Part shown: positions 1-9,157 of the stretch, piece after piece
Position numbering within the stretch: the stretch's first letter is position 1
Layout: the number at the start of each line of letters is the position of its first letter
Assembly: GCA_965230615.1 (NCBI GenBank)
Contig: OZ246012.1
Span: 310,001-374,000 of the forward strand
Source: G965230615 sp965230615
GTDB lineage: Bacteria > Pseudomonadota > Gammaproteobacteria > HTCC5015
Reading direction: 5' to 3'
Length of the DNA stretch: 64,000 bases
Translations under genes and position numbers: made by a program
Notes under the pieces: generated by a model
The model's input: only the letters and a program-made list of their open reading frames with translations
The model's database searches: none
Told to the model about the DNA's origin: nothing

Positions 1-1264
1 TTTTATTAGACATGGTAACTGCTGTGTTACCAAAATATATGGTACCAATACTCGGTGGATAATGTTGAGTGATAAGCTTAGCGAGTGTTGATTTACCTGA
101 GCCATTACCACCGACAATATAGCTTATTTGACCCTTTTCGAAGGTAAGATTAATTGGCTTGAGTTTGAACTGAGCGCCACTTTTATCAGCAGGGTAGCTA
201 TAGCTGATATCTCTTAAAACAAGCTGATTCCAGTCTGGGATTGCTTCGGTGCTGCCGGGTTCTTCGATACTTTCAGCTTCAAGTTTGGTTATATGTTCTA
301 GTGCAATATGCCCAGCTTTGAGCTGTGGTAATGAATTTAGGAAAACTGCTATAGGGCCAGTAATGTATAACAATGCCATAATGATGCCTAATAGCTCAGT
401 ATTATTTAATGAGTAGATATAAGGTAGATGAAAAGCAACAACACCCATCACTCCAAATGCTATTAAGTCACCATAGGAAATCGACATTAGCATAATTGCG
501 GTGCCTAACTTTTCTTTTTGTAAAGCGCTCCTTTCGGGCTCCAAAATAGTTTCTTTTAAATATTCTTCGCATTTTTGTGTGTTAAGTTTAAGTTCCTTGG
601 AGCCATATATAAACCCTCGAACGCCTTCTTGGATAACATCATGTATCTTACGTACACGTTGCATAAGGTATACGCCAAACTGCAAGGGGATTTGGTATGA
701 AATACCACCAATAATTATACAGATAAGAACAAAGATAAAAACTTTGTAATCCAGAGATAATAAATAGCTAAGCAGCCCTATAGTGGTAACAGCAGATACC
801 CATAAATTTGGCAATATCGATACTGCGCCAGCAAGTGTTGGAATATCACGTGTAAAAACATTAATGATAACTGAAGGACCAACACGTTCTATGCTGCTAG
901 TAGGCATGTGTCGTACTTTTTCATAAAGCTCCATTTTTAAATCGAAGGCTGCTTTTTTCGAGAGCAGGTTTACCATAATCATTGATAACGATTTGAAAAT
1001 AAGAATACAAAAGCAATTAAGTACAAATATAGTCGCCAGTGTCGATGTTGGTGAGTTAAAGAAGCTGTAATTTGTTGATTCTAGTGTTGCGGCTTTTGGT
1101 AAATAGCTGCCCGATAAAGAATAGATAATAAAAGGAATCACAAATGCAAAACATAAGCCTGACACCATTCCACAGATAACTGCTACTATTAACCAGCTAG
1201 GTGATGCTTGGCTTAATGTCCTTGTAAGAGTACGTTTACGTTGATTTTTTTTGGTTGTTTTCAT
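1..1264 (-). CDS. Cyclic-peptide-type ABC exporter, fused permease/ATPase (partial, 3' end outside window)
   Basis: The reading frame starts at an ATG at 1264 (reverse strand) and stays open to the window edge, giving about 421 residues. The first 300 or so are a hydrophobic exporter-type membrane domain with several transmembrane helices. The nucleotide-binding domain follows, with a Walker A motif GGNGSGKST near residue 383. Signature and Walker B motifs would lie beyond base 1. The N-terminal permease fused to the ATPase and the context resemble the SyrD/PvdE cyclic-peptide exporter family, which moves nonribosomal peptides from cytoplasm to periplasm; that assignment is by family resemblance. 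It starts 29 bp after the stop of the acylase gene on the same strand, so the two probably form an operon. An inferred role is to deliver the acylated NRPS product to the periplasmic acylase. Confidence 0.85.
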   Translation of the reverse strand, partial: MKTTKKNQRKRTLTRTLSQASPSWLIVAVICGMVSGLCFAFVIPFIIYSLSGSYLPKAATLESTNYSFFNSPTSTLATIFVLNCFCILIFKSLSMIMVNLLSKKAAFDLKMELYEKVRHMPTSSIERVGPSVIINVFTRDIPTLAGAVSILPNLWVSAVTTIGLLSYLLSLDYKVFIFVLICIIIGGISYQIPLQFGVYLMQRVRKIHDVIQEGVRGFIYGSKELKLNTQKCEEYLKETILEPERSALQKEKLGTAIMLMSISYGDLIAFGVMGVVAFHLPYIYSLNNTELLGIIMALLYITGPIAVFLNSLPQLKAGHIALEHITKLEAESIEEPGSTEAIPDWNQLVLRDISYSYPADKSGAQFKLKPINLTFEKGQISYIVGGNGSGKSTLAKLITQHYPPSIGTIYFGNTAVTMSNK

Positions 1265-1293
1265 GCTTTAGCCTGAATAAGGTTGTTATGCTG

Positions 1294-3741
1294 TTACTGT
1301 GCTTTAGGTACTAATTTAAGCTCATTACTGCTTGCATTCATTGTCAAGAACTTTACATCCCTGTGCATCTCAAGCATATCATCATAATGCTTACTCAAGA
1401 TATTGCCAGACTGACCTGTCGGTAAACTGAATAAGCTATTATCAAGGTTTTCTAAATCACTGATTTGCCTATATGAAGCTCCCCATAACTGAGCAAAAGG
1501 TGAGTTCTTGTTGCTGAAAGCAGTAGGTGCAACATTGACAGAGTTCTGTGAGCCTGGGCTAGCAATGCTTCGATGAAATATATAGCGTAATAAATAGTCC
1601 TGGCTGGCAGGTCTAGATAGCATATATTTGCTTTCACTAAAGGGGTAGTGCCCATAGTGTGCTTGATGAATTTTTCCCCATTGCCAGTCTTCGATATCGT
1701 TGCCACCAATTGTCGATAGATAAGTAACAGCATGTTCAAATGCTATATTGGCAATGGCCTCACAAGTTTCAGTGATATCTTGCGTTATTTTATGGTCGCA
1801 CCAGCTACTGTCTGGTTTAGCAATCATATTATTTAAAAATAATGGGTTATAGCGATAAGCCAAGTCTTGCATCTCACTATTTTTAACATCATCTTCTAGA
1901 ATCAAACGTGTGAAGTTTTCTAGCCAGCTTTGATAAATCGTTGGCGCTATGCCGTCTACATTATAACTGCCATCCCAGTCTTTCAGGTACTCGGTTGCTT
2001 TAACTAACTTCTCGTTTTGGGGTTTTAATATATCTAAAAAAGGTAAAACTTTTTGACTATGCAAGTCAAAAACATCACTCTGAATGGCGATCATGTCTTC
2101 TTTAGTAAGTTTTTTCTTTTCACTGGCTTGTTGCAATAGCTCGCTAATACGCTTGGCGCGATAAGAGGGCGACCAATCACTGGTTATATAGTGGGGATAG
2201 TTGTCACCAACAATTTTGTTATTTGCCGTAACAATAAAGCCAGATTCAGGATTATATTGCTGAGGTAGTTCTTCGAAAGGTATCCAGCTTTCCCATTGAT
2301 TACTGTTCGTCCAACCAAGTGCTGGTTTGCTGCCATCACCATTACTTCTAATCGGAATCTTACCAGCACCGAAATAACCGATATTGCCAGCATTATCAGC
2401 ATAGACATAGTTTTGTGCAGGAGATATAAAGCTTCTTAATGCGTCTTTAAATGATTCCCAGTTTTGTGCATAGTTGATTTTATACAATGATGAAAAAGTC
2501 CCACCTAGTCCATCTGTGCCTGTCCATTTTAAACTGTATGCGACTTCTGGAGGGGCGTTGAATATATCACTAACGACTGGACCATGTATTGTCTTGCGAA
2601 CAGTCATCTGTATGGGGTCAACAGGGTCTTTGAACTTGTCTGGACGAACACTAATTTTTTCAATTAATGTTTCCATAGTATGTGTTTTATCATTGACTAT
2701 GTAGTTGTTGGGGTTGAGTGGGTCAACTCTCTCTATGAAAATATCCTGTACGTCGGCCTGCATGTTAGTGACACCCCAAGCAATATTTTTATTATTGCCA
2801 AGAATAACAAAAGGCAGGCCAGGAAAAGTTGCACCTTGTGCATCAATTTTGTCACCTTTTATTCTAGCTAGATACCATAGCGCTGGTATGGAGTTTTGCA
2901 AATGTGGATCATTGGCTAGCAATGGTTTGCCCGACTGGGTGTGCTTACCAGAGACAACCCAGTTGTTGCTGCCTACATACGGGCCCTGCAGGTTTAGTAT
3001 GCTGGTAAAGTCTTCATGGGCTTTAACAAGTGATTCGCTCATATGCTCTACGTTTGCATCATTAGCGACAATTGATTGTTCGTCACTTTGTTGTAATGGC
3101 AGTAATTCCGCAGCTTTTGTTGCACCAAACATTCGAATAGTACGAGCTCGTGCTTGCTCAGCTTGCCAGTTGCCGGACATGCTCCATGCAATAGAGTGCA
3201 GCCATGCAAGTGAATCTTTAACAGTCCATTTCTCTGGTGTATAGCTGAAATAAATAAATTCAAAAGGCAGTACATGTTCTTCATCTAGCCATTGATTAAT
3301 GCCATCTACATAAGCTTGTAGTATTGTCTTTTCTTCAGCTGATAATTGTTGCCAGGTTTTTTCTGTATCTCTGTAAAATCCCATTATGCGCGCAAAGCGA
3401 TCTGCGCCAATTGCTGCGGCACCAATAATTTCGCTTAAACGCCCTGCAGTTGTTCGCCTATTGACTTCCATCTGCCATAAGCGATCTTGAGCATGGGCAT
3501 AACCCATTGCAAAAAAAGCATCAAGGTCGTTTCCTGCCTCAATTGTAGGTATGGAGTATTGATCCCGGCTTATGGTTACAGATGCCTTAATTGTGCTTAC
3601 TTCAATTTCGCCACTGTTATTAGGTAAACTTTGTAGCAAATAAGCATAAGCAGCGATGGCAGCAATTATGCCAGGCGTAATAATGGCAACAATGACTCTT
3701 GATGATAATGGATAGTGTGTCCAAATGTAATTCAAAGACAC
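1294..3741 (-). CDS. Penicillin acylase family N-terminal nucleophile hydrolase, membrane-anchored/periplasmic
   Basis: This 815-residue protein starts at GTG (3741-3739) with AAAGGAG seven bases upstream. A hydrophobic segment at residues 16-37 acts as signal or anchor, placing the enzyme in the periplasm. Family landmarks are an alpha-chain region (RDQYSIPTIEAGNDLDAFFA), the autoprocessing site GSNNW with Ser258 as nucleophile of the beta chain, and LLANDPHL just after it. The family cuts amide bonds; members include penicillin G acylase, acyl-homoserine lactone acylases and PvdQ, which removes the fatty acyl group from the pyoverdine precursor in the periplasm. Beside a lipid-initiated NRPS and a cyclic-peptide exporter, a deacylating maturation role is a reasonable inference. 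A quorum-signal acylase remains possible. Confidence 0.88.
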   Translation of the reverse strand: MSLNYIWTHYPLSSRVIVAIITPGIIAAIAAYAYLLQSLPNNSGEIEVSTIKASVTISRDQYSIPTIEAGNDLDAFFAMGYAHAQDRLWQMEVNRRTTAGRLSEIIGAAAIGADRFARIMGFYRDTEKTWQQLSAEEKTILQAYVDGINQWLDEEHVLPFEFIYFSYTPEKWTVKDSLAWLHSIAWSMSGNWQAEQARARTIRMFGATKAAELLPLQQSDEQSIVANDANVEHMSESLVKAHEDFTSILNLQGPYVGSNNWVVSGKHTQSGKPLLANDPHLQNSIPALWYLARIKGDKIDAQGATFPGLPFVILGNNKNIAWGVTNMQADVQDIFIERVDPLNPNNYIVNDKTHTMETLIEKISVRPDKFKDPVDPIQMTVRKTIHGPVVSDIFNAPPEVAYSLKWTGTDGLGGTFSSLYKINYAQNWESFKDALRSFISPAQNYVYADNAGNIGYFGAGKIPIRSNGDGSKPALGWTNSNQWESWIPFEELPQQYNPESGFIVTANNKIVGDNYPHYITSDWSPSYRAKRISELLQQASEKKKLTKEDMIAIQSDVFDLHSQKVLPFLDILKPQNEKLVKATEYLKDWDGSYNVDGIAPTIYQSWLENFTRLILEDDVKNSEMQDLAYRYNPLFLNNMIAKPDSSWCDHKITQDITETCEAIANIAFEHAVTYLSTIGGNDIEDWQWGKIHQAHYGHYPFSESKYMLSRPASQDYLLRYIFHRSIASPGSQNSVNVAPTAFSNKNSPFAQLWGASYRQISDLENLDNSLFSLPTGQSGNILSKHYDDMLEMHRDVKFLTMNASSNELKLVPKAQ

Positions 3742-4263
3742 TTTGCAGCTCCTTTTAGACTAACTTGCCTTTAGTTAATTACAGGGTTTTACAGCGTTAA
3801 TTAAGAAAGCCCTGGGGTAAATTTTTTATTCTTTGAGCTTTGAGAAGCTCACGATAAATATTGTTTTTTAAATTGTAAATTGTGTCGCGATATTAGTGGT
3901 TTTTTACGCGATTGTCGAATGCCATAATGTGATTGTTATGTTATCTTACCTTCCGCTTTGGTTGTCGATAATCTATTGATAATTCTTCGTGTTGCTAAAA
4001 TATGTTCGCATTAACACTATGTAGAAAATTATGATCACGGTATCCTTAGGTGATCGGTAATTCTAGCGTAAAACCCGAATACGTATATACCGAAGTTCGG
4101 GTTTTCGCTACGCTTTAAATATAAACATACCAGGTAGTCACTAACATAGGTGAGAAGTAAAGTTACAATAAAGTGTTAGACAACAAAATAATAATAGAAA
4201 GATAAAAGGCAATATAAATTCTAGGAAGGGAGAGTTCTCTCGAGGAAGAATGGGCAGGTAACT
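3742..4263 (+). promoter_or_regulatory. Divergent intergenic region between acylase and RND operons
   Basis: This 522-bp AT-rich gap separates two divergent transcription units and must carry promoters for both. I find no convincing sigma-70 promoter pair by eye. The clearest structure is the inverted repeat at 4064-4110, listed separately. A purine-rich stretch near 4222-4250 lies upstream of the RND adaptor start. Confidence 0.5.
4064..4110. repeat. Inverted repeat upstream of RND operon
   Basis: The arms 4064-4079 (TAGCGTAAAACCCGAA) and 4096-4110 (TTCGGGTTTTCGCTA) are complementary apart from one unpaired base, with a 16-base spacer. It lies mid-gap between divergent genes, so it could be an operator for either side, or a bidirectional hairpin. 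The T run after the core is interrupted, which argues against a simple terminator. Confidence 0.55.
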
Positions 4264-5418
4264 ATGTTGAAAAGATTTCGTGTTGATATGGCCACGACAG
4301 CTGGGCGTTGGCAATTATTGAGCATAGTGTTAGCTATTATGCTAATTGCTGTTTCTCTCTATAGCTTTTGGCCTGAGACAAAAACGGTAGCAGGCAATGC
4401 AGGCAAGGGAGCACCGCCGGGAGGTTATCGCTTTGCTGTTGGTGTTGAAGCAGGCGTGGTAGAGCAAGGTGAAATTCAAATGTTATTTGAAGGTTTGGGT
4501 TCAGTTCAGGCTCTACAGTCCATAGATATCATCACTAAACAGTCTAGGCGAGTTAATAAGCTTTACTTTAAGCCTGGGCAACTACTAAATGCTGGAGAAA
4601 ATTTATTAAGCTTTGACAATCGCGAGGTCTGGGCTGAGTTTGAAGAAGATGCTGCGCTTTATCAGCAGGCAAAGTTGAATGCTAAACGTGCTGAGCGCCT
4701 AGTGAAAGCTAAAAATATCTCTCAAGAAGAGCACGATACTTTGCAGGCAGAAATGCGTGCGACCAATGCCCGTTTAGTTGCGAGTCAAGCTAGGCTAGAT
4801 GATACGACCATTAAGGCACCTTTTGATGGTGTTGTTGGTCTTAATCATGTAAGCGAAGGTGCTTTGATAGAGTCTGGCACACTCATCACAACCTTCGACG
4901 ATATAAGTAGGGTCAAAGTGCTATTTACAGTGCCTGAAATACACCTTGCAAAGCTTAAGCCTGGCTTACCTATTGAGGCAATATCGACAGCTTACCCTGA
5001 GCATCGCTTTGCGGGTGAAGTCGCAGCAGTTGATAGTCGTGTAAACCCTCAAACACGCAGCATTGATGTTGTCGGTATATTACCTAATGATGGGAACCTA
5101 CTAAGACCTGGTTTATTTATGACTGTGCGCTTATCGCTAGATATTAAACAGGGGGCGTTGTTGGTCCCGGAAAAAGCGATATTTCCTAAAGGACAGCAGC
5201 AATATGTCTATAGTGTGGTTGATGGTAAGGCTATTCTTAGCCGCGTATCCATAGGTCTGCGTAGCTTTGGTAAAGTTGAGATACTCGAGGGGCTTAAAGC
5301 GGGCGATCAAATCGTTACAATGGGGCAACAAAAGCTTCGAGAAGGCTTGGATGTCAATATAATCAATGCCACAGCATTAAATAAGTCATCTGACTCAACA
5401 TCGGCTAGTATTCAATAG
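4264..5418 (+). CDS. RND efflux periplasmic adaptor (membrane fusion protein, HlyD/AcrA type)
   Basis: This 384-residue protein links an inner-membrane RND pump to an outer-membrane channel. A single hydrophobic segment at residues 18-37 anchors it; there is no lipobox cysteine. The two lipoyl-like half motifs flank a short coiled-coil hairpin: residues near 75-115 (ending NLLSFDNREV) and the region beginning TTIKAPFDGVVG around residue 180. Beta-barrel and membrane-proximal segments follow (VPEKAIFPKGQQQYVYSVVD near residue 300). The pump gene starts 12 bp downstream, so the two are co-transcribed. No TolC-like gene is adjacent, so the outer-membrane partner must be encoded elsewhere. Position between the acylase/ABC pair and the NRPS operon suggests product export or self-protection. 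Confidence 0.92.
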   Translation: MLKRFRVDMATTAGRWQLLSIVLAIMLIAVSLYSFWPETKTVAGNAGKGAPPGGYRFAVGVEAGVVEQGEIQMLFEGLGSVQALQSIDIITKQSRRVNKLYFKPGQLLNAGENLLSFDNREVWAEFEEDAALYQQAKLNAKRAERLVKAKNISQEEHDTLQAEMRATNARLVASQARLDDTTIKAPFDGVVGLNHVSEGALIESGTLITTFDDISRVKVLFTVPEIHLAKLKPGLPIEAISTAYPEHRFAGEVAAVDSRVNPQTRSIDVVGILPNDGNLLRPGLFMTVRLSLDIKQGALLVPEKAIFPKGQQQYVYSVVDGKAILSRVSIGLRSFGKVEILEGLKAGDQIVTMGQQKLREGLDVNIINATALNKSSDSTSASIQ

Positions 5419-5430
5419 GGTATTTAGGAT

Positions 5431-8400
5431 ATGAAGCTTTCCGATATATCAATAAAGCGTCCAGTGTTTGCTATCGTGATGAGCGCTATGCTGGTTATAT
5501 TTGGTCTTGTTTCTTTTCAAGAGCTCTCGATACGTCAAATGCCTCAGTCGGAGTTGCCGTTTATTTCGATTAATACTGTTTTTCCAGGTGCTTCAGCAAA
5601 AGTTGTTGAGCGGAGTGTTACACAAATAATTGAGTCAGGTATTAGTGGGGTTTCTGGGCTTAAGGTTATATCTTCAACAAGCCGAGATGAAGTTTCAACT
5701 GTCAATATGGAGTTTGAACTAGATAAAGATATTGATGTAGCAGCGAACGAAGTCAGAGAAAAGCTAACAGCCATTATTGATCGTCTGCCGCTTGATATTA
5801 AATTTCCGACGGTAGCGAAAGCGGATCCAAGTCAAACGCCTGTTATGTGGATAGGCATGAGAAGCGACAGATACGACGCTTTAGAGTTAACCGACTATAT
5901 TAAGCGGAATCTACAAGACCGTTTCTCGGCTTTGCCAGGTGTTGCGGCAATCACAATCGGTGGTGCTCGTGAGTATGCCATGCGAGTTTGGATTGATAGA
6001 GAATTGTTAACTGCACGTCAACTGGTAATAGATGATGTCATTGCCGCTATTCAGAAAGAAAATGTGGAATTGCCAGCTGGTAGAATCGAGTCTTTAAACA
6101 GAGAGTTTCCAGTTAAATTTAATTCTTTGTTAAGAACACAGGAAGATTTCGAGCGTTTGATTATTAGTCAAAGTGGTGATTCAGTTGTTCGACTGGCAGA
6201 CGTCGCTAGAGTCGAGATGGGGCAAAATAGTCTCCGCAAAAAGATGTATGCTAATGGTATTCCAACGGTTGCTATAGGGGTTGTACAGCAAGCTGATGCC
6301 AGCATACTCGAAATGGCAGAAGCCGTGCATGCTGAGGTTGAAAAAATAAAGTTGTCCTTGCCTACGGGTATGGAGATGCTGGTGCTATCGGATGGCTCTG
6401 AGTATATTCAAGCTTCAATCAATGAAGTTTTAACGGCGTTATTTGGCACATTAACCGTCGTTGTTATTCTAATCTATTTTTTCTTTGGCAGTATTAGAGC
6501 TGCTTTTATACCGGCAGTTGCTATCCCTGTTTCAATAATCGCGACATTGAGTGTGCTCTATCTCTTTGGCTTTAGTATCAATATTTTAACGTTACTTGCC
6601 CTGGTATTAGCTATAGGCTTAGTTGTAGATGATGCAATTGTCGTTGTAGAAAACATTCATAGACGCATTGAAAAGGGTGAGCAAGCAATGCGGGCAGCAA
6701 TATTAGGCGCAAGGCAAATTGCTTTTGCTGTCATTGCGACTACCATTGTGCTGACCGTAGTGTTTGTGCCACTGTCATTTGCTAATGGCGGGACAGGGCG
6801 ACTGTTTGCTGAGTTTGGTATCGCTTTAGCAGCTGCAGTGATTTTTTCCAGCTTTATCGCTTTAAGCCTGACACCAATGATGTGTTCACGGTTACTGAGT
6901 ACTAAAACGCTCGATAGTGATAGGCTTTTTAATAGAGTGTTTGCGAGAATTAATGATTTTTATAGTAAGTTGGTTGAAAAAACTCAAAGTGTTTATGTAT
7001 TGGTTCTATTTGCGGGCTTATTGATTTCGCTGGCGGCTATTTATGTATTTAATCAACTGCCACAAGAAGTAGCGCCACAAGAAGACCAAGGACTTGTATC
7101 AATAATTTTTTCAGGGCCAAACGGTGCTTCTTTAGAATATATGGAAGCTCGAAGTAATGAAGTATTTAAGATAGTAAGCCCCTATCTCGATAGTGGTGAG
7201 GCGGTACGCTTTATTTCGATCTTGGCTCCAGGCTTTGGTGGTCCAGGTGTGGTGACCTCAGGCTATGGTGGTTTGCGTTTAGTGGATAAGAATGAGCGAG
7301 ATAAAAATCATAATCAAATTGCTGGAGAGTTGATGCATAAACTCTCTGGTTTGCCTGGCATTAGAGGGTTTGCATTTGGCCCGAGCATATGGGGCGGCGG
7401 TGGTGGTGGTGCAGCTGTACAGCTTTTAGTTAAAGCGTCTACTTTTGAAGAAGCGGATAATTGGGCCGAAAAACTGGTTGAATTAGCACGCAACAATCCA
7501 TCGCTTGTTAATATTAGAAAAAGCTTCGAAGAAAATAATCCTGAGCTGCAGGTCGATGTGATTCGTGATCGTGTTGGTGATATGGGAGTGAGTACATCGA
7601 GTATTGCCAGTACCTTAGAAGCTTTGTTTGGCGCAAAGGTAGTGTCGCACTTTAGTGACCGAAATGAACTATATGAAGTTATTGTTCAAGTTGAAAGTCG
7701 ACAGCGAATTACGCCAGACGACTTAACGCGGGTTCATGTTCGCTCACAAAATAATACACTGATACCACTGAGCAACCTGATTGAAGTTCGTGAGACATCA
7801 GCAGTGAAAAGTTATACTCGAGTAGATCGTATGCCAACCGTGACTGTTAGTGCTGGAGTGATACCTGGTTATCCTCTTGGCGATGCAGTTGATTATATGG
7901 TGGAGCTGGCTAAAAACAATTTGCCAGGCGATGTGCAGATTGGCTATGGCGGCAAAACGTTGACCTTAAAAGAAAATAGTCAAGCAATGACCTGGGTTTT
8001 TCTGCTGGCTATTTTATTAGTTTTTTTGACGTTGGCAGCTCAGTTTGAAAACTGGGTTCACCCTATCATTATAATGTTAACTATACCGATAGCGTTAACA
8101 GGTGGCTTGCTAGCATTGTTGCTGTCAGGTGTAAGCTTGAATATTTTTAGTCAAATTGGCTTATTGCTGTTAGTTGGTTTGATTGCTAAAAACGGCATTT
8201 TGGTAGTGGAGTTTGCCAACCAGCTGCAAGAAGAAGGGCTAAGTGTTGATGAGGCAATTTTATCAGCGGCAAAGCAACGGTTTAGACCGGTAGTTATGAC
8301 AACTCTTTCAACTATGTTTGGTGCTATTCCTTTATTGATGTCGTCAGGTGCAGGTTCTGAAAACCGTCAAGCTTTAGCTGTAGCTGTGCTTGGAGGTATA

Positions 8401-8520
8401 GGCTTTGCAACACTAATTACATTATTTTTAATTCCAGCACTTTATAAATTATTTGTGAAGGTAACAGGCAGGCAGCGTACCTTAAGTGAGGACGCTAAAC
8501 GTGCACTAGAGGGTATATAA
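5431..8520 (+). CDS. RND efflux transporter permease (AcrB/MexB/MexF-like, HAE1 group)
   Basis: This 1029-residue protein has the normal length for an RND multidrug pump with twelve transmembrane helices and two large periplasmic loops. The proton-relay aspartates are visible as D400 and D401 in GLVVDDAIVVVENI, and the matching lysine is K920 in GLIAKNGILVVEFANQ. A run of six glycines near residue 655 is in the second periplasmic loop. It would carry hydrophobic or amphipathic compounds from membrane or periplasm out of the cell using the proton gradient. It follows the adaptor gene by 12 bp. Its substrate cannot be read from sequence; the location beside a lipopeptide NRPS makes that product the leading candidate. 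Confidence 0.94.
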   Translation: MKLSDISIKRPVFAIVMSAMLVIFGLVSFQELSIRQMPQSELPFISINTVFPGASAKVVERSVTQIIESGISGVSGLKVISSTSRDEVSTVNMEFELDKDIDVAANEVREKLTAIIDRLPLDIKFPTVAKADPSQTPVMWIGMRSDRYDALELTDYIKRNLQDRFSALPGVAAITIGGAREYAMRVWIDRELLTARQLVIDDVIAAIQKENVELPAGRIESLNREFPVKFNSLLRTQEDFERLIISQSGDSVVRLADVARVEMGQNSLRKKMYANGIPTVAIGVVQQADASILEMAEAVHAEVEKIKLSLPTGMEMLVLSDGSEYIQASINEVLTALFGTLTVVVILIYFFFGSIRAAFIPAVAIPVSIIATLSVLYLFGFSINILTLLALVLAIGLVVDDAIVVVENIHRRIEKGEQAMRAAILGARQIAFAVIATTIVLTVVFVPLSFANGGTGRLFAEFGIALAAAVIFSSFIALSLTPMMCSRLLSTKTLDSDRLFNRVFARINDFYSKLVEKTQSVYVLVLFAGLLISLAAIYVFNQLPQEVAPQEDQGLVSIIFSGPNGASLEYMEARSNEVFKIVSPYLDSGEAVRFISILAPGFGGPGVVTSGYGGLRLVDKNERDKNHNQIAGELMHKLSGLPGIRGFAFGPSIWGGGGGGAAVQLLVKASTFEEADNWAEKLVELARNNPSLVNIRKSFEENNPELQVDVIRDRVGDMGVSTSSIASTLEALFGAKVVSHFSDRNELYEVIVQVESRQRITPDDLTRVHVRSQNNTLIPLSNLIEVRETSAVKSYTRVDRMPTVTVSAGVIPGYPLGDAVDYMVELAKNNLPGDVQIGYGGKTLTLKENSQAMTWVFLLAILLVFLTLAAQFENWVHPIIIMLTIPIALTGGLLALLLSGVSLNIFSQIGLLLLVGLIAKNGILVVEFANQLQEEGLSVDEAILSAAKQRFRPVVMTTLSTMFGAIPLLMSSGAGSENRQALAVAVLGGIGFATLITLFLIPALYKLFVKVTGRQRTLSEDAKRALEGI

Positions 8521-8571
8521 AATACTTTTAATGGTTGAGTCTGTAGTTAATCAATGCTGTATATTTGTTAC

Positions 8572-8628
8572 GACTTACAAGTTGCTTTTAAATTAAATAA
8601 AAAATAGTTTGTACTCGCGTTGTAAGTC
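8572..8628. repeat. Nine-base inverted repeat after RND pump gene
   Basis: GACTTACAA at 8572-8580 pairs exactly with TTGTAAGTC at 8620-8628 across a 39-base spacer. The spacer is long for an intrinsic terminator and no T tract follows. It may be a spaced operator or a chance match. Confidence 0.35.
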
Positions 8629-8660
8629 TTCAGATAAGGGCAAGATTAACAACTTAAAAA

Positions 8661-8698
8661 CATACCAGCGGTTTTATATAAAACCGAGTACTGGTATG
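8661..8698. repeat. Nested palindrome (18-bp perfect core with 8-bp outer arms)
   Basis: CGGTTTTATATAAAACCG at 8669-8686 is a perfect 18-bp palindrome. It is bracketed by complementary arms CATACCAG (8661-8668) and CTGGTATG (8691-8698). The DNA could extrude as a cruciform or the RNA could form a long hairpin. It lies about 140 bp past the RND stop and 460 bp before the NRPS start. Confidence 0.6.
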
Positions 8699-8990
8699 AA
8701 TACTTATTTTGTATTTTGGCGTTATTAGGTTTTGCTTTGTAAGCGTTTACTCTTGAGCATAAACTTGGGTTTAGGCTTTAAAGAGGGAGAGAGTTTATAT
8801 AAACGTGTTATTGACGCTGCCCAAGTTTGACTGACGGCTTTCTAAGAATTTAAAGAGAAAATGTCGAGCTTAAGTGCAAGCTGTCAAAATTAATTAATAG
8901 ATAAATGTGATGCTTTGCACGGCTCACAAAATATAGAGTGTTTAGCATTGCCAACCACTCTATTGTTTAGTCTGATTAGTTTTTTAGTAT

Positions 8991-9025
8991 ATGCCAAATT
9001 AAAACTATATGAATTTTCTTGGCAT
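8991..9025. repeat. Inverted repeat ATGCCAA/TTGGCAT, possible operator of NRPS operon
   Basis: ATGCCAA (8991-8997) and TTGGCAT (9019-9025) are exact inverted copies with a 21-base AT-rich spacer, about two helical turns from centre to centre. This spacing suits a dimeric regulator bound upstream of the NRPS1 start, but no known consensus is matched. Confidence 0.35.
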
Positions 9026-9143
9026 GAGTTAGTAGCAAAGGATCGCTCTACAAAACTTTTCGGGTGGCGAATAACAAGATAAAAACACATCTCTATGCGG
9101 GAATGGATGTTCGATTAGAGGTATTAGCTACTGGGATATGCAT

Positions 9144-9148
9144 GGAGG
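9144..9148 (+). promoter_or_regulatory. Ribosome binding site fixing a GTG start for NRPS1
   Basis: GGAGG stands nine bases before the GTG at 9158. The nearby ATGs at 9138 and 9142 are out of frame with the long reading frame, so the GTG is the start. Confidence 0.8.
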
Positions 9149-9157
9149 TTTTATACT

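Larger units (their letters stand above)
8521..9157 (+). promoter_or_regulatory. 637-bp leader region of the NRPS operon
   Basis: No credible gene lies here. The gap holds three inverted repeats (8572-8628, 8661-8698, 8991-9025) and the ribosome binding site of the NRPS1 gene. The first two may end RND transcription or fold in the RNA; the third lies about 130 bp before the NRPS start, where an operator would be expected. I could not pick a confident -35/-10 pair. Confidence 0.5.

Noticed and set aside
2680..3244. Plus-strand frames opposite the acylase gene
   Set aside because: They are antisense shadows with no ribosome sites or recognisable protein features.
7390..7412. GGCGGTGGT-type repeat in the RND pump gene as a mobile or slippage element
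   Set aside because: It encodes an in-frame glycine run in a periplasmic loop and the gene is intact.
8905..8929. Possible CRP site (TGTGA ... TCACA) upstream of NRPS1
   Set aside because: The half-sites are 13 bases apart instead of six, so they do not fit a CRP dimer.
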